Below, in pieces: positions 18,384-27,315 of a stretch of 64,000 bases of DNA. This DNA comes from Streptomyces flaveolus (GTDB taxonomy: Bacteria; Actinomycetota; Actinomycetes; Streptomycetales; Streptomycetaceae), in NCBI RefSeq assembly GCF_014648815.1, contig NZ_BMRV01000010.1, forward strand, positions 1 to 64,000. The letters are read 5' to 3'. The notes below the pieces were generated by a model. The model searched no databases. It was not told where the DNA came from and was given only the letters and a program-made list of their open reading frames with translations. How positions within the stretch are numbered: position 1 is the stretch's first letter; every line of letters begins with the position of its first letter. Made by a program: the position numbers and the translations under genes.

Positions 18384-19051
18384 TCACTGCCTTCGAAACG
18401 GGTGTTCGTTGCGGAGCATGCGCAGCACCGCCCGTTCCACGGAACCCTGGGTGGCGGGGACGCCGTAAGCGCCCTCGTCACCCAGCTGAGGCAGCGCGCC
18501 GACGACCGTCACGTCCTCCTCGTACAGCTCGATCACCCGTGGATTGATGTAGGAGGCGCGGCAGACCGCGGGTGTGTTGCCGAGATAGCCAGCCACCTCG
18601 CGCGCTGCCCGGGCGACGGCCCGGCGCCGGGCGCTCTCGCTGCGGGCGACGGGTTGGGAGACGGCCAGTGCGACGGCGGCCATGACGGTGGCGTGCCAGG
18701 TGCGGAAGTCCCTGGCGGTGACCTCGACACCGGCCAGTTTCTTGAGATACGCGTTGACGTCCTCGCCGGTCACGGTGTGCCAGGAGCGCTGCTCCCAGTA
18801 GGCCAGGAGCCGATCACCACCGCGCCGGCGTCGCAGAAGTGCGGTGAGCTGCGGCAGGCGGCGGGGTCCGCGACGGTCTGGACGATCTCCTTGCCGTGCT
18901 TTCCCGTGTAGGTGAACAGGACCGCACCTGCCTGGCAGCGGGAGTGCTCGCGCAGCAGTGTGGTGAGGCCGTAACTGTTGTTCAGTTCGGTGTAACGGTC
19001 GTTGCCGATGCGGAAGAAGCCGAGGTCGAGCAGACGTACGGCCGTGGCCAA
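18384..19051 (-). pseudogene. DNA topoisomerase IB, truncated and frameshifted
   Basis: The reading begins ATAVRLLDLGFFRIGNDRY, which in eukaryotic-type topoisomerase IB lies well inside the protein, so the N-terminal DNA-binding part (roughly 100 residues or more) is missing. A frameshift near 18820-18850 separates KEIVQTVADPAACR from RRRRGGDRLLAYWEQR. After it the catalytic C-terminal domain is intact: DFRTWHATVMAAVALA, AREVAGYLGNTPAVCRASYI with the nucleophilic Tyr. Actinobacterial topoisomerase IB homologues relax supercoils. This copy is not expected to be functional. Confidence 0.8.
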
Positions 19052-19091
19052 AACCCATCATCCTCGGGAGCCACCGGTTCAGCTCGCTGCT

Positions 19092-19308
19092 TCACGCCTC
19101 ACTCACGGTCCGGCCCGGCACCTCACCGCCATCGGCCAGGACCCACACCGCTAGATCCCGCTCGGTGACGCCGCGCAGCCGACCGATGCGACGACCAAGA
19201 CGGCGCCCCTGTGTTCGTCCCTCATCCGGACGGGCACCTGGTGCGCCGGCGAGTTGGAGCGACCGTCAGCGGACCGGCAGTCATCACCGCATGGACCTGC
19301 TGGGCCAT
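19092..19308 (-). pseudogene. CBS-domain protein, decayed by two frameshifts
   Basis: An ATG at 19308 follows a good GAGGAGG ribosome binding site and opens MAQQVHAVMTAGPLTVAP, the standard start of streptomycete CBS proteins. Continuing in a second frame is RMRDEHRGAVLVVAS, then in a third GRLRGVTERDLAVWVLADGG ending at TGA 19092. Together they make about half of a CBS pair. It is a different subfamily from the two intact CBS genes of the island. Confidence 0.75.
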
Positions 19309-19617
19309 CGGAATCCTCCTCGTGGTGGGCGCCCGGCGGACGGGTCCGGGACGACGGTGCCCACCAGCAGGTACCCCGCGCAGCTGGGACGCGCCGTATG
19401 TACGCCCTTGGCCCGCATGGGTGTCGCCAGAGACCCGCCCGGCCCAACGAAGAACACGACGGCCCCGAGACCGGGCGCGGAGTCGGGGCCGTCTGTCCGC
19501 ACGCGTTCCGTCGTGGGGCGAGCAGAACCATGCAGTGACACACTGAAGAACGCCTCCTGCGCCCGCTGCGTCACGCTTCCATACGAGTGATCCACGCACT
19601 GACACCGCGGCGTCCGG
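19309..19617. other. Intergenic gap, no gene recognised
   Basis: Several overlapping frames exist on both strands, but none has convincing codon use, a start with ribosome binding site, or a recognisable motif. The part next to 19308 is the former leader of the decayed CBS gene. Confidence 0.5.
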
Positions 19618-19821
19618 TCAGCCCCGGACGATGTTTTGTGCCTGCGGGCCCTTCTGCCCCTGCCCGATCTCGAACGTCACGTGCTCGCCCTCCGTCAGCT
19701 CGCGGTACCCGCCGCCCTGGATCTCGGAGTAGTGCGCGAAGACGTCCGGGCCTCCACCGTCCTGTTCGATGAAGCCGAAGCCCTTGTCGGAGTTGAACCA
19801 CTTGACGGTACCGCTGGCCAT
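19618..19821 (-). CDS. CspA-family cold-shock protein
   Basis: This 67-residue single cold-shock domain protein binds single-stranded RNA/DNA. RNP1 is KGFGFIEQ and RNP2 is DVFAHYSEI, preceded by the usual GTVKWFN. The length is typical. The ATG at 19821 is the family start; a GAAGGA site lies about nine bases upstream. It is a stand-alone gene inside the island, additional to whatever core csp genes the host has. Confidence 0.95.
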   Translation of the reverse strand: MASGTVKWFNSDKGFGFIEQDGGGPDVFAHYSEIQGGGYRELTEGEHVTFEIGQGQKGPQAQNIVRG

Positions 19822-20172
19822 ACTGTCGATCCTTCGTTCATCGTTGATGCCCGGGAACAGCCCGTAATCCGGGCATGCTCCGGCTCCCGGCAGCAGGAGC
19901 CACATCCGTTTTACCCCGAGCAGCCTGGCCCATCCGGCTGACGACACCACCACCCGACGCTCCGCTCGCACAGAGGTCGCCTCAGCGGCGACTGACGTCT
20001 GCCAGCGGTGATCGCGGCCTGTGCCGCGACTACCCACCCCGGATCACTGGTAGTCGGCGCGGGAGGCCCGCTCACGGTGGCAGCGGAACACATAAGTCAC
20101 AGGGCACCCCCGGTCCGAGTGACCGTAAGCGGGCCGCGTTTCCGGTGGGCGGTGGCGGGGACCCACGGACCC

Positions 20173-21447
20173 ATGAATCGGAATCCTCGTGCCCCGATCG
20201 TCGACAGCTCGCTCGCCGTCCTCGCCAAAGGATACGCGTGGCTGCCGGACCGCCGGCGCCGAACTGCCGGCCCTTTGGTGCGGGCCCGGCTGATGGGGCA
20301 GCACGCCGTCGCCCTGCACGGCCCCGAAGCGGTGCGGTTCTTCTACGACGAGCGCCATGTGGAGCGCGGGACGGCGCTTCCCGGGCCGGTGCTGAGCACA
20401 CTGTTCGGTCATGGAGCCGTGCACACCCTGGACGGGCAGGACCACCGGGTACGCAAGGGGATGTTCCTGTCGCTGCTCACCGGCCCTGAGGCGGTCACCG
20501 GCCTGGTGGAACACGTCGCTGCGGCGTGGGACGCGGTTGTGCAGTCGTGGCCCGGCCGTCCGTCGGTCGTGCTGTTCGATGAGGCGAGCCGGATACTCAC
20601 CCGAGGTGTCTGCCAGTGGGCCGGGGTCCCCCTGGGCGACGCGTGGTCCGTCGCCCGGGACCTGGTCGCCATGGTCGACGGCTTCGCCACGCCGGGACCG
20701 CGCCATTGGCGGGCTCGCCGTGCACGGGCCCGGTGCGAGGCGTGGCTGGGACGCCTGGTCGAGGACGTGCGGGAAGGGAAGGTCACCGCACCGGTCGGGT
20801 CGGTGCTGGACGTGGTGGTCCGCCACCGGGACGCCGACGGCGGGCTCCTCGCCCCGCACACCGCCGCGGTGGAACTCCTCAACGTCATCCGTCCCACTGT
20901 GGCGGTGTGCTGGTTCGTCGCCTACGCCGGTCACGCCCTGCGTGCCAGGCCCGACGTCCGGGAGCGGCTGCGCGAGGACGACCCCGCGTACGCCGTGGCG
21001 TTCGCACACGAACTTAGGCGCTTCTACCCCTTCGCCCCCTTCCTCGGCGGCCGGGCCGTCACCGACCTGGAGTGGCGGGGAGAGTCGATCCCGTCCGGTG
21101 CGCTCATCCTGCTCGACCTGTACGGGCAGAACCATGACCCCGACCTGTGGGACGAGCCGTATGCCTTCCACCCCGACCGCTTTCTCGACCGGCCGCCCCA
21201 ACGCGACGAACTGGTCCCGCAGGGCGGCGGCAACCGCACCGCCGGCCACCGCTGCCCCGGGGAGGACATCACGATCGCTCTGCTTGGGGCCCTCGGGCCA
21301 CGATTGGCACGGCTGGAGTATGAGGTGCCCGAACAGGACCTGCGCATTCCCTTGAACCGCCTGCCGAGCCTCGTACGCAGCGGGTTCGTCATCGAATCCG
21401 TTCGTGTTCCGGCACCGGTCCACGGCGCACCGCGGCCGGTGGGCTGA
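20173..21447 (+). CDS. CYP152-family cytochrome P450 fatty-acid peroxygenase (copy 2)
   Basis: This 424-residue homologue of the P450 at 5478-6758 has the same key residues: Arg240-Pro241 in LNVIRPTVAV, ExxR in HELRRFYPF, and Cys361 in GGGNRTAGHRCPGE. The distal-side His is in LFGHGAVHTLDG (H84). The two proteins share long blocks such as ARDLVAMVDGFAT and GPRHWRARRAR but differ over much of their length, so this is not a recent duplication. A longer open frame extends upstream to 20008, but the ATG at 20173 matches the start of copy 1. It should oxidise fatty acids using peroxide, with hydroxylation or decarboxylation both possible. Confidence 0.9.
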   Translation: MNRNPRAPIVDSSLAVLAKGYAWLPDRRRRTAGPLVRARLMGQHAVALHGPEAVRFFYDERHVERGTALPGPVLSTLFGHGAVHTLDGQDHRVRKGMFLSLLTGPEAVTGLVEHVAAAWDAVVQSWPGRPSVVLFDEASRILTRGVCQWAGVPLGDAWSVARDLVAMVDGFATPGPRHWRARRARARCEAWLGRLVEDVREGKVTAPVGSVLDVVVRHRDADGGLLAPHTAAVELLNVIRPTVAVCWFVAYAGHALRARPDVRERLREDDPAYAVAFAHELRRFYPFAPFLGGRAVTDLEWRGESIPSGALILLDLYGQNHDPDLWDEPYAFHPDRFLDRPPQRDELVPQGGGNRTAGHRCPGEDITIALLGALGPRLARLEYEVPEQDLRIPLNRLPSLVRSGFVIESVRVPAPVHGAPRPVG

Positions 21448-21783
21448 CGGCTGGCGTTCGACTGCCGACCGGCCCGCTCCACGAGGGACGTTCCGGCTCG
21501 TACGGCGCTCGGCTGCCGTCCAGTGCTCAGCCGACGCACCTCGTTCCTTCTACCCCGCATCCCGGCTACATCCGCCGACGGATGCGACCGTGGGGTCCGG
21601 GCACTCGTGGAGGCTTGCGCACTGGTCTTCCGGGGGGCTCAGACGCGCATGGACGTGGTGGCGAGGTGTCTTTGCCACTGCGCTCCGAAGTTTTGGAATC
21701 GGCTTGTTTCGCAAATCAGCCGCGCCACAGCCGACTGGCCCGAACCACGTCGTCGCTGCGCCGTGCCCTTCTACTACGTGCTG
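21448..21783. other. Lower-GC intergenic gap, no gene recognised
   Basis: The stretch between the second P450 and the convergent LysR gene contains overlapping frames but none with a ribosome binding site or known motif. Base composition is less GC-biased than its neighbours (for example AAGTTTTGGAATCGGCTTG), which suggests junk or degraded transferred DNA. Confidence 0.5.
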
Positions 21784-22695
21784 TCAGCTGCCAACGGAGC
21801 GCGTCGAGGCGGTGGTGCGCAGCGCTGCCAGTCCGGCCTTGACGAGGGGATGGCCAGTGCTGCCGCGTCGGACGGCAGTCAACAACTGCCGCACGGGGAC
21901 CGGTTCACCCACCAGGGGGACCCGGGTAACTGCGTGCTGGGGCAGTGGCACGATCCTTGGCATGAGGCAGACGCCGAGCCCTTCCGCGACGAGTGCGGAG
22001 ACTGCGTACCACTCTTTGACCTGGTGGACGATGCGGGGAGTGAAGCCAGCGGCTGCACACGCCGCTAACACCAGCGGGTAGGTGTCGTTCTTGTGTTTCT
22101 TCACGATCCAGGCTTGATCGGCCGCTTCCGTCAGTCGGATTCCTTCGGGCCGGGCGAGCTGGTGGCCTTCGGCGACCAAGAGGTCCTGGCGGTCGGTCGT
22201 CAACGGTGCCTGTTCGAAGCGGGCGTCGGTGACGGGTGGCGCGTCCGGGCCGGGTAGCACCAGGGCCACGTCCGCCTCGTCAGCGAGCAACTGCCGGTAG
22301 CACTCAGCGCTCTCTTCCTCGTTGATCAGTAGCTCCACCATGGGGTGGGTCTTGCGCAGTTCGGCGACGGCTGGGGCCGCGAGTGCGGCCAGCGCGGAGG
22401 ACACCCCACACAGGCGCAGCGTGCCGCGGAGAGCCACGCTCTGTTGAGCGAGTTCCGCCTGGGCCGCCTCCCACTGCATCCGCAGGATGTCGGCGTGCCG
22501 GAGCACGATGTTTGCGGCCGGTGTGAGCCGCACCCGCCGTCCCTCTGGTCGTAGCAGTTCCACCTGGAGATCACGGGCCAGCAGTCGTAGCTGCTGGGAG
22601 ACGGCTGAGGGGGTCAGGTGCAGGGCGGCCGCGGTGGCGGTCACTGTTCCGTGCTCGGCCAGTGTTCGTAGAACGTGCAGCCGATGGTCAATCAT
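21784..22695 (-). CDS. LysR-family transcriptional regulator
   Basis: This 303-residue regulator starts at MIDHRLHVLRTLAEHG. An N-terminal winged helix-turn-helix (GTVTATAAALHLTPSAVSQQ) is followed by a periplasmic-binding-protein-like effector domain. It is divergent from the EamA transporter at 22769, with 73 bases between the starts, the classic arrangement for a LysR regulator and its target. The effector is unknown, probably an amino acid or similar metabolite exported by the neighbour. Upstream frame extension to 22986 lacks a start signal. Confidence 0.9.
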   Translation of the reverse strand: MIDHRLHVLRTLAEHGTVTATAAALHLTPSAVSQQLRLLARDLQVELLRPEGRRVRLTPAANIVLRHADILRMQWEAAQAELAQQSVALRGTLRLCGVSSALAALAAPAVAELRKTHPMVELLINEEESAECYRQLLADEADVALVLPGPDAPPVTDARFEQAPLTTDRQDLLVAEGHQLARPEGIRLTEAADQAWIVKKHKNDTYPLVLAACAAAGFTPRIVHQVKEWYAVSALVAEGLGVCLMPRIVPLPQHAVTRVPLVGEPVPVRQLLTAVRRGSTGHPLVKAGLAALRTTASTRSVGS

Positions 22696-22768
22696 GTAGG
22701 CCAGCCTAAACGGTTTTATCCACAAACATCTGCTGGACGCGGATGATTGCAGCGCCAAGCCTGGAACC

Positions 22769-23680
22769 ATGACGAAACCTCCCGCTCCCGCTCTGATGCT
22801 GGGGAGCGTGCTGAGCATCCAGTTCGGGCAGGCCATCGGTAAACAACTTTCCGGTACTGTCGGCGCTCCGGGAGTCGTGGCTCTGCGCCTCGGACTGGCC
22901 GCAGTGATCCTGCTGCTTCTGTACCGCCCTTCGCTGCCGCGCAGCCGTACGGACACGGGACTGGTACTCGGCTTCGGCACGGCCATCGCGGGGATGAACT
23001 TGGTCTATCCCGCATTGACCCTCCTGCCTCTGGGACTGGCCAGCGCACTGCAACTCCTTGGGCCGATCACCCTCGCGCTGCTCACCTCGCACCGCCCCCG
23101 CGACGCGGGCTGCGCCGTCCTGGCCGGAGGCGGCGTGTGGCTCATTTACGCCCCGCACGGTGCCCACTTCCCGCTCGGCGGCGTGCTTCTCGCCTTAGCC
23201 TCAGGGATCTCTATGGCCGTCTACCTGCTGCTGAGCAAGACAGCAGCGGCCAGGAGCACGGGTGGAGACTCGCTGGCCCTGGCGTTGGCCTGGGCGGCGG
23301 TGCTGACAGTGCCGCTGGGGGCAGTGGAGCAAGGGACGCACCTGCTTGCCCCCCAAGTGCTGCTGGCCGGGATTGTAGTGGCGGTGCTCTCGGCGGTGCT
23401 TCCGTACTCGCTGGAGTTGGCAGCGCTGCGGCGACTGCCGACGAGAACGGTGGGCGTGCTGGCCAGTCTTGAGCCGGCGAGTGCGGGTCTCGCAGGAGTG
23501 TTGGTTCTCGACGAGCACCTGGGGTTGGCGCAATGGGCGGCCCTGGCATGTGTGGGCACGGCGAGCGCCGGGACGGTGGTCCGACGGGAGAAGAAGCGTG
23601 GCGAGACCGCTCCGCACACGCGGGGGCAGGGCGAAGAAGATGGTCCTCGGACCGATCGCCGCTCTCATGGACCGCACTAA
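22769..23680 (+). CDS. EamA/DMT-family exporter (RhtA-like)
   Basis: This 303-residue integral membrane protein has about ten predicted transmembrane helices in two EamA repeats (for example LRLGLAAVILLLLY, GLASALQLLGPITLALL, GISMAVYLLLSK, LEPASAGLAGVLVLDEHL). It resembles RhtA-type threonine/homoserine exporters. The C-terminal 35 residues are hydrophilic and cytosolic. The divergent LysR gene next to it is probably its regulator. Confidence 0.88.
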   Translation: MTKPPAPALMLGSVLSIQFGQAIGKQLSGTVGAPGVVALRLGLAAVILLLLYRPSLPRSRTDTGLVLGFGTAIAGMNLVYPALTLLPLGLASALQLLGPITLALLTSHRPRDAGCAVLAGGGVWLIYAPHGAHFPLGGVLLALASGISMAVYLLLSKTAAARSTGGDSLALALAWAAVLTVPLGAVEQGTHLLAPQVLLAGIVVAVLSAVLPYSLELAALRRLPTRTVGVLASLEPASAGLAGVLVLDEHLGLAQWAALACVGTASAGTVVRREKKRGETAPHTRGQGEEDGPRTDRRSHGPH

Positions 23681-23741
23681 AGGACACCGTGCGCAAGGCC
23701 ATGGGCAAGTAGGTCTGAAGCAGCCGCGTCCCGGGCCGTGC

Positions 23742-24208
23742 TCATGGGCCCGGGACGCGCGGTCTGCAGACGGCACCAGCAAGGGAGAGCGTATGAGGAT
23801 CGGCGAGGTCCTGGTCAGGGAGCTGCTTGCCGCTCCGTCGGACGACACCGTCCTGGTACTCCTGGAGGGTCGTGCTCAGGTGGTCGAGCAGGCTGCCCTC
23901 AACAGTGAGCAGTACAGAGGAGCAGCCGTACTGACAGTCGATCACGGCGTCGACACCAACGAGGCTCAGCGTGCGTTTCACCGCCTCGCCGGGTGCGGCG
24001 AGACGCAGCCAGCCGCCGGCCTCGCTGGCCGTACGGTGAGTGGCGATGAAGATGTTGATGCCGCAGGAGTCCATGAAGGTGACCTGGCGCATGTCGATCA
24101 CGATCCGGGGGCGACACGACGCGGATGCCATCGGTGGCCGTAGCCACCGACCGACAACCGGCCAGTCTGTTCGGCGCGTTCGATGCCCGCCGGCTTTCCC
24201 TCCGCCAT
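23742..24208 (-). pseudogene. STAS-domain anti-anti-sigma factor, internally deleted and frameshifted
   Basis: An ATG at 24208 opens MAEGKPAGIERAEQTGRLSV. The sequence continues in a second frame as VATATDGIRVVS, and then in a third frame directly as PRIVIDMRQVTFMDSCGIN. A typical STAS protein has about 35 residues (the strand-helix pair with the GEID segment) between the last two pieces, so these are deleted. The remaining core has the phosphorylatable Ser in MDSCGIN and the AGGWLRLAAPGEAV segment. The frame runs to 23742 with an atypical tail. The partner ATP-binding protein is the divergent gene at 24356. A functional product is unlikely. Confidence 0.7.
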
Positions 24209-24355
24209 GCCAGTGATCCTGGCACACCCAGGCCCTGCCGTGGCGTCACCCGGCGTGACAGAGGCCGCTTCGCAGCGTGGCGAGGGTTACAGGACTCGTG
24301 TGGCATGGCTGGCAGCAACCCGCGTAGAGGCCGAGCTATGTGAACGGGGGGCAAC

Positions 24356-24841
24356 ATGAGGGCAGCCGAGGTGGGACCGGATTCGACGGAGCAGGTCGAA
24401 ACGGCGCTGGGTGGTCGGCCGGCACACTTCACTGTGTCGCTGACCGGCGACGGACCATGCATCGCCCAAGCCCGTCACCAGGCCGCGGCCTTCCTTGTCC
24501 AGGCGCAGGCCGAGCACGATGTGCCGGTGTCGCAGCGGGCCACGGATCTCACGCAGTTGGTGGTCAGCGAGCTGGTCACCAACGCCCGCAAGTACGCACC
24601 GGGCCCGATACGGATGACCCTACGCCTTACGGAGGAGTCGGTGGAGGTCTCGGTGTGGGACTCCGATCCGGTGCTGCCGGTTGCCCGTGCCGCAGATGCC
24701 GGCCGGGTGGGACAACACGGTCTGGAGATCGTCATGGCCGTCGCCCGGAGTTTCGAGGCGCAACGCGAGCCGGTCGGCAAACGCATCAGCGTCGGCGTCG
24801 CCCTCCTGGACGCGCCCGGCCTCGGATGCGCTGCCGCCTGA
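24356..24841 (+). CDS. ATP-binding protein, anti-sigma-factor kinase type
   Basis: This 161-residue protein is a stand-alone HATPase_c domain of the RsbW/SpoIIAB group abundant in Streptomyces. The N-box is in LVVSELVTNARKYAPG and the G-region is in GRVGQHGLEIVMAVA. Such proteins bind sigma factors and phosphorylate STAS antagonists. It is divergent from the broken STAS gene, so its switch partner on the island may be lost. No sigma factor gene is nearby. Confidence 0.85.
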   Translation: MRAAEVGPDSTEQVETALGGRPAHFTVSLTGDGPCIAQARHQAAAFLVQAQAEHDVPVSQRATDLTQLVVSELVTNARKYAPGPIRMTLRLTEESVEVSVWDSDPVLPVARAADAGRVGQHGLEIVMAVARSFEAQREPVGKRISVGVALLDAPGLGCAAA

Positions 24842-24876
24842 CGCTGCCCCGTACGGGACCAGTCGGCCGCACGCAG

Positions 24877-25221
24877 TCAGGGAGCAGCGGGTGGTCCGGC
24901 GTGGCGGGCCAGGGCCGCGTGCAGTTCTCCGAGCAGAAGGTCAGGCAGCGCCGCGCCCTGCGCGTGCTTGAGGAGGTGCTCAGCCACGACGGAGAGTCTG
25001 ACGTTGGTGTGCTGGGAGATTTCCCGTAGGACCGTGAACCCGTCACTGGGGCTGATCTGGCCCAAGGCGGTCAGGACGCCGATGGCCTGGTCGACCAGCG
25101 CGTGGGAGGAGAGGGCCTGCTTGAGCTGTCTGTTCTCCGCCCGCACGCGCTGCAGTTCCTTCACCAGCTCATCGGTCGTTGTCAGCAGCGACTCAGGGCT
25201 GGGATGCGTGGAAGAGGTCAT
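24877..25221 (-). CDS. ANTAR-domain protein
   Basis: This 114-residue protein has an N-terminal coiled coil (LVKELQRVRAENRQLKQAL) followed by an ANTAR RNA-binding three-helix domain (SHALVDQAIGVLTALGQISPSDGFTVLREISQHTNV). ANTAR proteins act in transcription antitermination; this one lacks a fused receiver or GAF domain. I take the ATG at 25221; a GTG four codons upstream is possible. Convergent with the HATPase gene. Confidence 0.85.
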   Translation of the reverse strand: MTSSTHPSPESLLTTTDELVKELQRVRAENRQLKQALSSHALVDQAIGVLTALGQISPSDGFTVLREISQHTNVRLSVVAEHLLKHAQGAALPDLLLGELHAALARHAGPPAAP

Positions 25222-25512
25222 GGCGCTCACCGGTGTGTGCAGCGGGCAGTGGCATCTTACGCCTGCCCCCGTTCCGTACCAGCATCCAGCCGACCGGATC
25301 ACATCACAAGCCGTGACCACGCAGCCCGGCGTCGATGGCAGGCGGGCCCCGCTCTGCTGGGCTGGCGTGCCGCTGCCAGTGCGGTGAGGTCAGGGCCGCC
25401 GCGAGCGTTACGGCGGGTGACTGCGGGGAACCCGCGCCCACAGCCACCGAACGCGACCGTTCGCTGACCCGGTGATCAGGGACGGCCGGCCGACCACAGG
25501 GAGTGAAATCTG

Positions 25513-25929
25513 ATGACGAAGGCACGGGACATCATGACGGGCGGAGCCGAGTGCATCGGCGCCGAGGAAACGGTGCTCGACGCGGCCCGCAAGATGAAGG
25601 ATCTCGGCGTCGGCGCCCTGCCGATCTGCGGCACGGACAACAAACTCAAGGGCGTACTGACCGACCGGGACGTCGTCGTGAAGGTTCTGGGCGCGGGCAA
25701 GGACCCCTCGACCTGCCCCGCCGGCGACCTGGCCCAGGGCGAGGCCGTGACCATCGGCGCCGACGACGACGTGGAGGAGATCCTGCGCACCATGACGGAA
25801 CACAAGGTGCGCCGCCTGCCGGTGATCGACGGGCACGACCTGGTCGGCATGGTCGCTCAGGCCGACGTCGCCCGCTCCCTGCCCGACCCCAAGGTCGGCG
25901 ACCTGCTCCAGGCCCTGTCCACCGACTGA
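25513..25929 (+). CDS. CBS-domain-pair protein (copy 2)
   Basis: This 138-residue two-CBS-domain protein is about 94 percent identical to the product of 7962-8378; differences are conservative (for example VLTDRDVVVKVLG against VLTDRDIVVKVLG). An AGGGAG ribosome binding site precedes the ATG. Unlike copy 1 it is not followed by the Cys-rich gene but by DUF5133 and DUF6098 genes. Long near-identical DNA about 17.5 kb apart in direct orientation could recombine and delete the region between. Confidence 0.9.
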   Translation: MTKARDIMTGGAECIGAEETVLDAARKMKDLGVGALPICGTDNKLKGVLTDRDVVVKVLGAGKDPSTCPAGDLAQGEAVTIGADDDVEEILRTMTEHKVRRLPVIDGHDLVGMVAQADVARSLPDPKVGDLLQALSTD

Positions 25930-26055
25930 GCTCGACACGGGCCCCCAGACCTCGTGGTCGCCGAGTGCGGGAACACACCTGATTGGCGACGGAGGCCCGG
26001 GGCATACGGATCGCTGTATGACCCACGTGAGCAATGGTGACAAGGGAGGCTACCG

Positions 26056-26283
26056 ATGCTCTTGGCACACCCCGTCGTGCTGAAGAACCTCATCGAGCAG
26101 TACGAGACGCTGCGCGCCCTGCACGCCGAGGACGGCACCGAGGAGGCGCGACGGCGTATGGAAGACGTCGCTTACACGCTGTGCGTGTCGACCGGCACCC
26201 GCGACATCGACGCCGCCCTCGTCGCCGCCCGCCACCGGCTGCCCGGAGCTCGTACCGAAGACGACTCCGTTCTGACCGCCTGA
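26056..26283 (+). CDS. DUF5133 small protein
   Basis: This 75-residue protein starts MLLAHPVVLKNLIEQYETL and matches the DUF5133 family of short streptomycete proteins of unknown function. It appears helical, with no signal or membrane segment. A GGGAGG site precedes the ATG. It lies 126 bases after the CBS gene and 27 bases before the DUF6098 gene, on the same strand, so the last two probably form an operon. Confidence 0.8.
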   Translation: MLLAHPVVLKNLIEQYETLRALHAEDGTEEARRRMEDVAYTLCVSTGTRDIDAALVAARHRLPGARTEDDSVLTA

Positions 26284-26310
26284 CTACCTGCGGCACCGCC
26301 CCACCTCACC

Positions 26311-26814
26311 ATGACGAAGACCGTCGACCTGCCGACGTTCAGCAGCCTTGATGAGCTCGCCCGGCTCGTAACCCGCCGCCGCGGTCTTTACGTGCGCTGG
26401 TCTCGCGGGCCGCAACGCGACCTGCCGAAGACGAGCAGTACGGATGATCTGACCGGGATCAAGCTGCCGGGCCTGTCGGCCAGCCCGATGGACCTTGAGG
26501 ACTGGTGGGGTGAGCGGCCCGTGCGGGTCTGGGTGGCCCGGCGACTGTACGACTACTGCCACCTGCCGCACGTCAAGGACGCTCGCACCCGACCCTGGGT
26601 CCTGCACGGCTCGGAGACGGCCCGCGGGCCGGACAACGAACCGCTGGTGACGGAGATCGAACCGCTCGGCTGGATCGCCGACCAGGTGATCACGGACGCC
26701 TGCCGCATCGTCACCGAACAGCCCGGACAATGGGGCCCGCTCGACCGGGACGAGCCTTCTGAACGGTTCTCGCCATCCTCAGCGCGGTCGTCAGAGTGGG
26801 ACGACCGCACGTGA
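26311..26814 (+). CDS. DUF6098-like conserved protein
   Basis: This 167-residue soluble protein begins MTKTVDLPTFSSLDELARLV and contains RGLYVRWSRGPQRDL and DLEDWWGERPVRVWVARRLYDY, patterns I associate with DUF6098 of actinobacteria. The domain occupies residues about 1-145; the tail is Ser-rich and charged. Function unknown. It often travels with stress-type genes, which agrees with this island. Confidence 0.75.
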   Translation: MTKTVDLPTFSSLDELARLVTRRRGLYVRWSRGPQRDLPKTSSTDDLTGIKLPGLSASPMDLEDWWGERPVRVWVARRLYDYCHLPHVKDARTRPWVLHGSETARGPDNEPLVTEIEPLGWIADQVITDACRIVTEQPGQWGPLDRDEPSERFSPSSARSSEWDDRT

Positions 26815-27315
26815 CTCTCTGGCGGCGCCGCCGCCTCCGGGCCTGGACGCTTAGGAACGGGGCCGACGTCCGTCTGTCGGCCGGTGCCGACCGCCGGGTG
26901 ACGCTGATCCGGGCCGGGATCCGACCGTGCGGCCAGGACGCGGGCGTGGCGCCGGGTGGCGAAGGCGTACACCGTCTTGTGGGGCGCGCACCCTCACACG
27001 GACCGACGAGCACGTGCGATCGCGAATCAGGCACCCGGGAAAGTCACGTCCATTCGGACTGCACGGGCCGCCGACGACATCCTGTGCATCAGCGCGTCCT
27101 CTCTCACGGAGAAGCCGCACCGGAGTGCTCCGGTGCGGCTTCTCCGTCTCACGGTCCGCGCAGAGATCCCGTCAGGACGGACCCCGGTGGGGCCTCGCCA
27201 TATCACCCTCGTGTCACACCGCAATCACCAACTGGGCAGACCGTCTCGGACCAAGACGCTCTGACCTGCAATTTCCTGCCCGCGCTGTACTGCTGTAGAC
27301 ATCCCTGGACGGTCT
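26815..27315. other. Right-end intergenic region of the island
   Basis: I see no credible gene in this 500-base stretch. It contains a very strong hairpin at 27106-27147. The part beyond about 27150 leads into the displaced pcaL start and should include the right attachment arm. Confidence 0.55.
27106..27147. terminator. Long perfect hairpin near the island's right end
   Basis: ACGGAGAAGCCGCACCGGAG and its exact reverse complement form a 20-bp stem separated by only two bases. It is bidirectional and would insulate island genes from the chromosome to the right. Confidence 0.85.
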
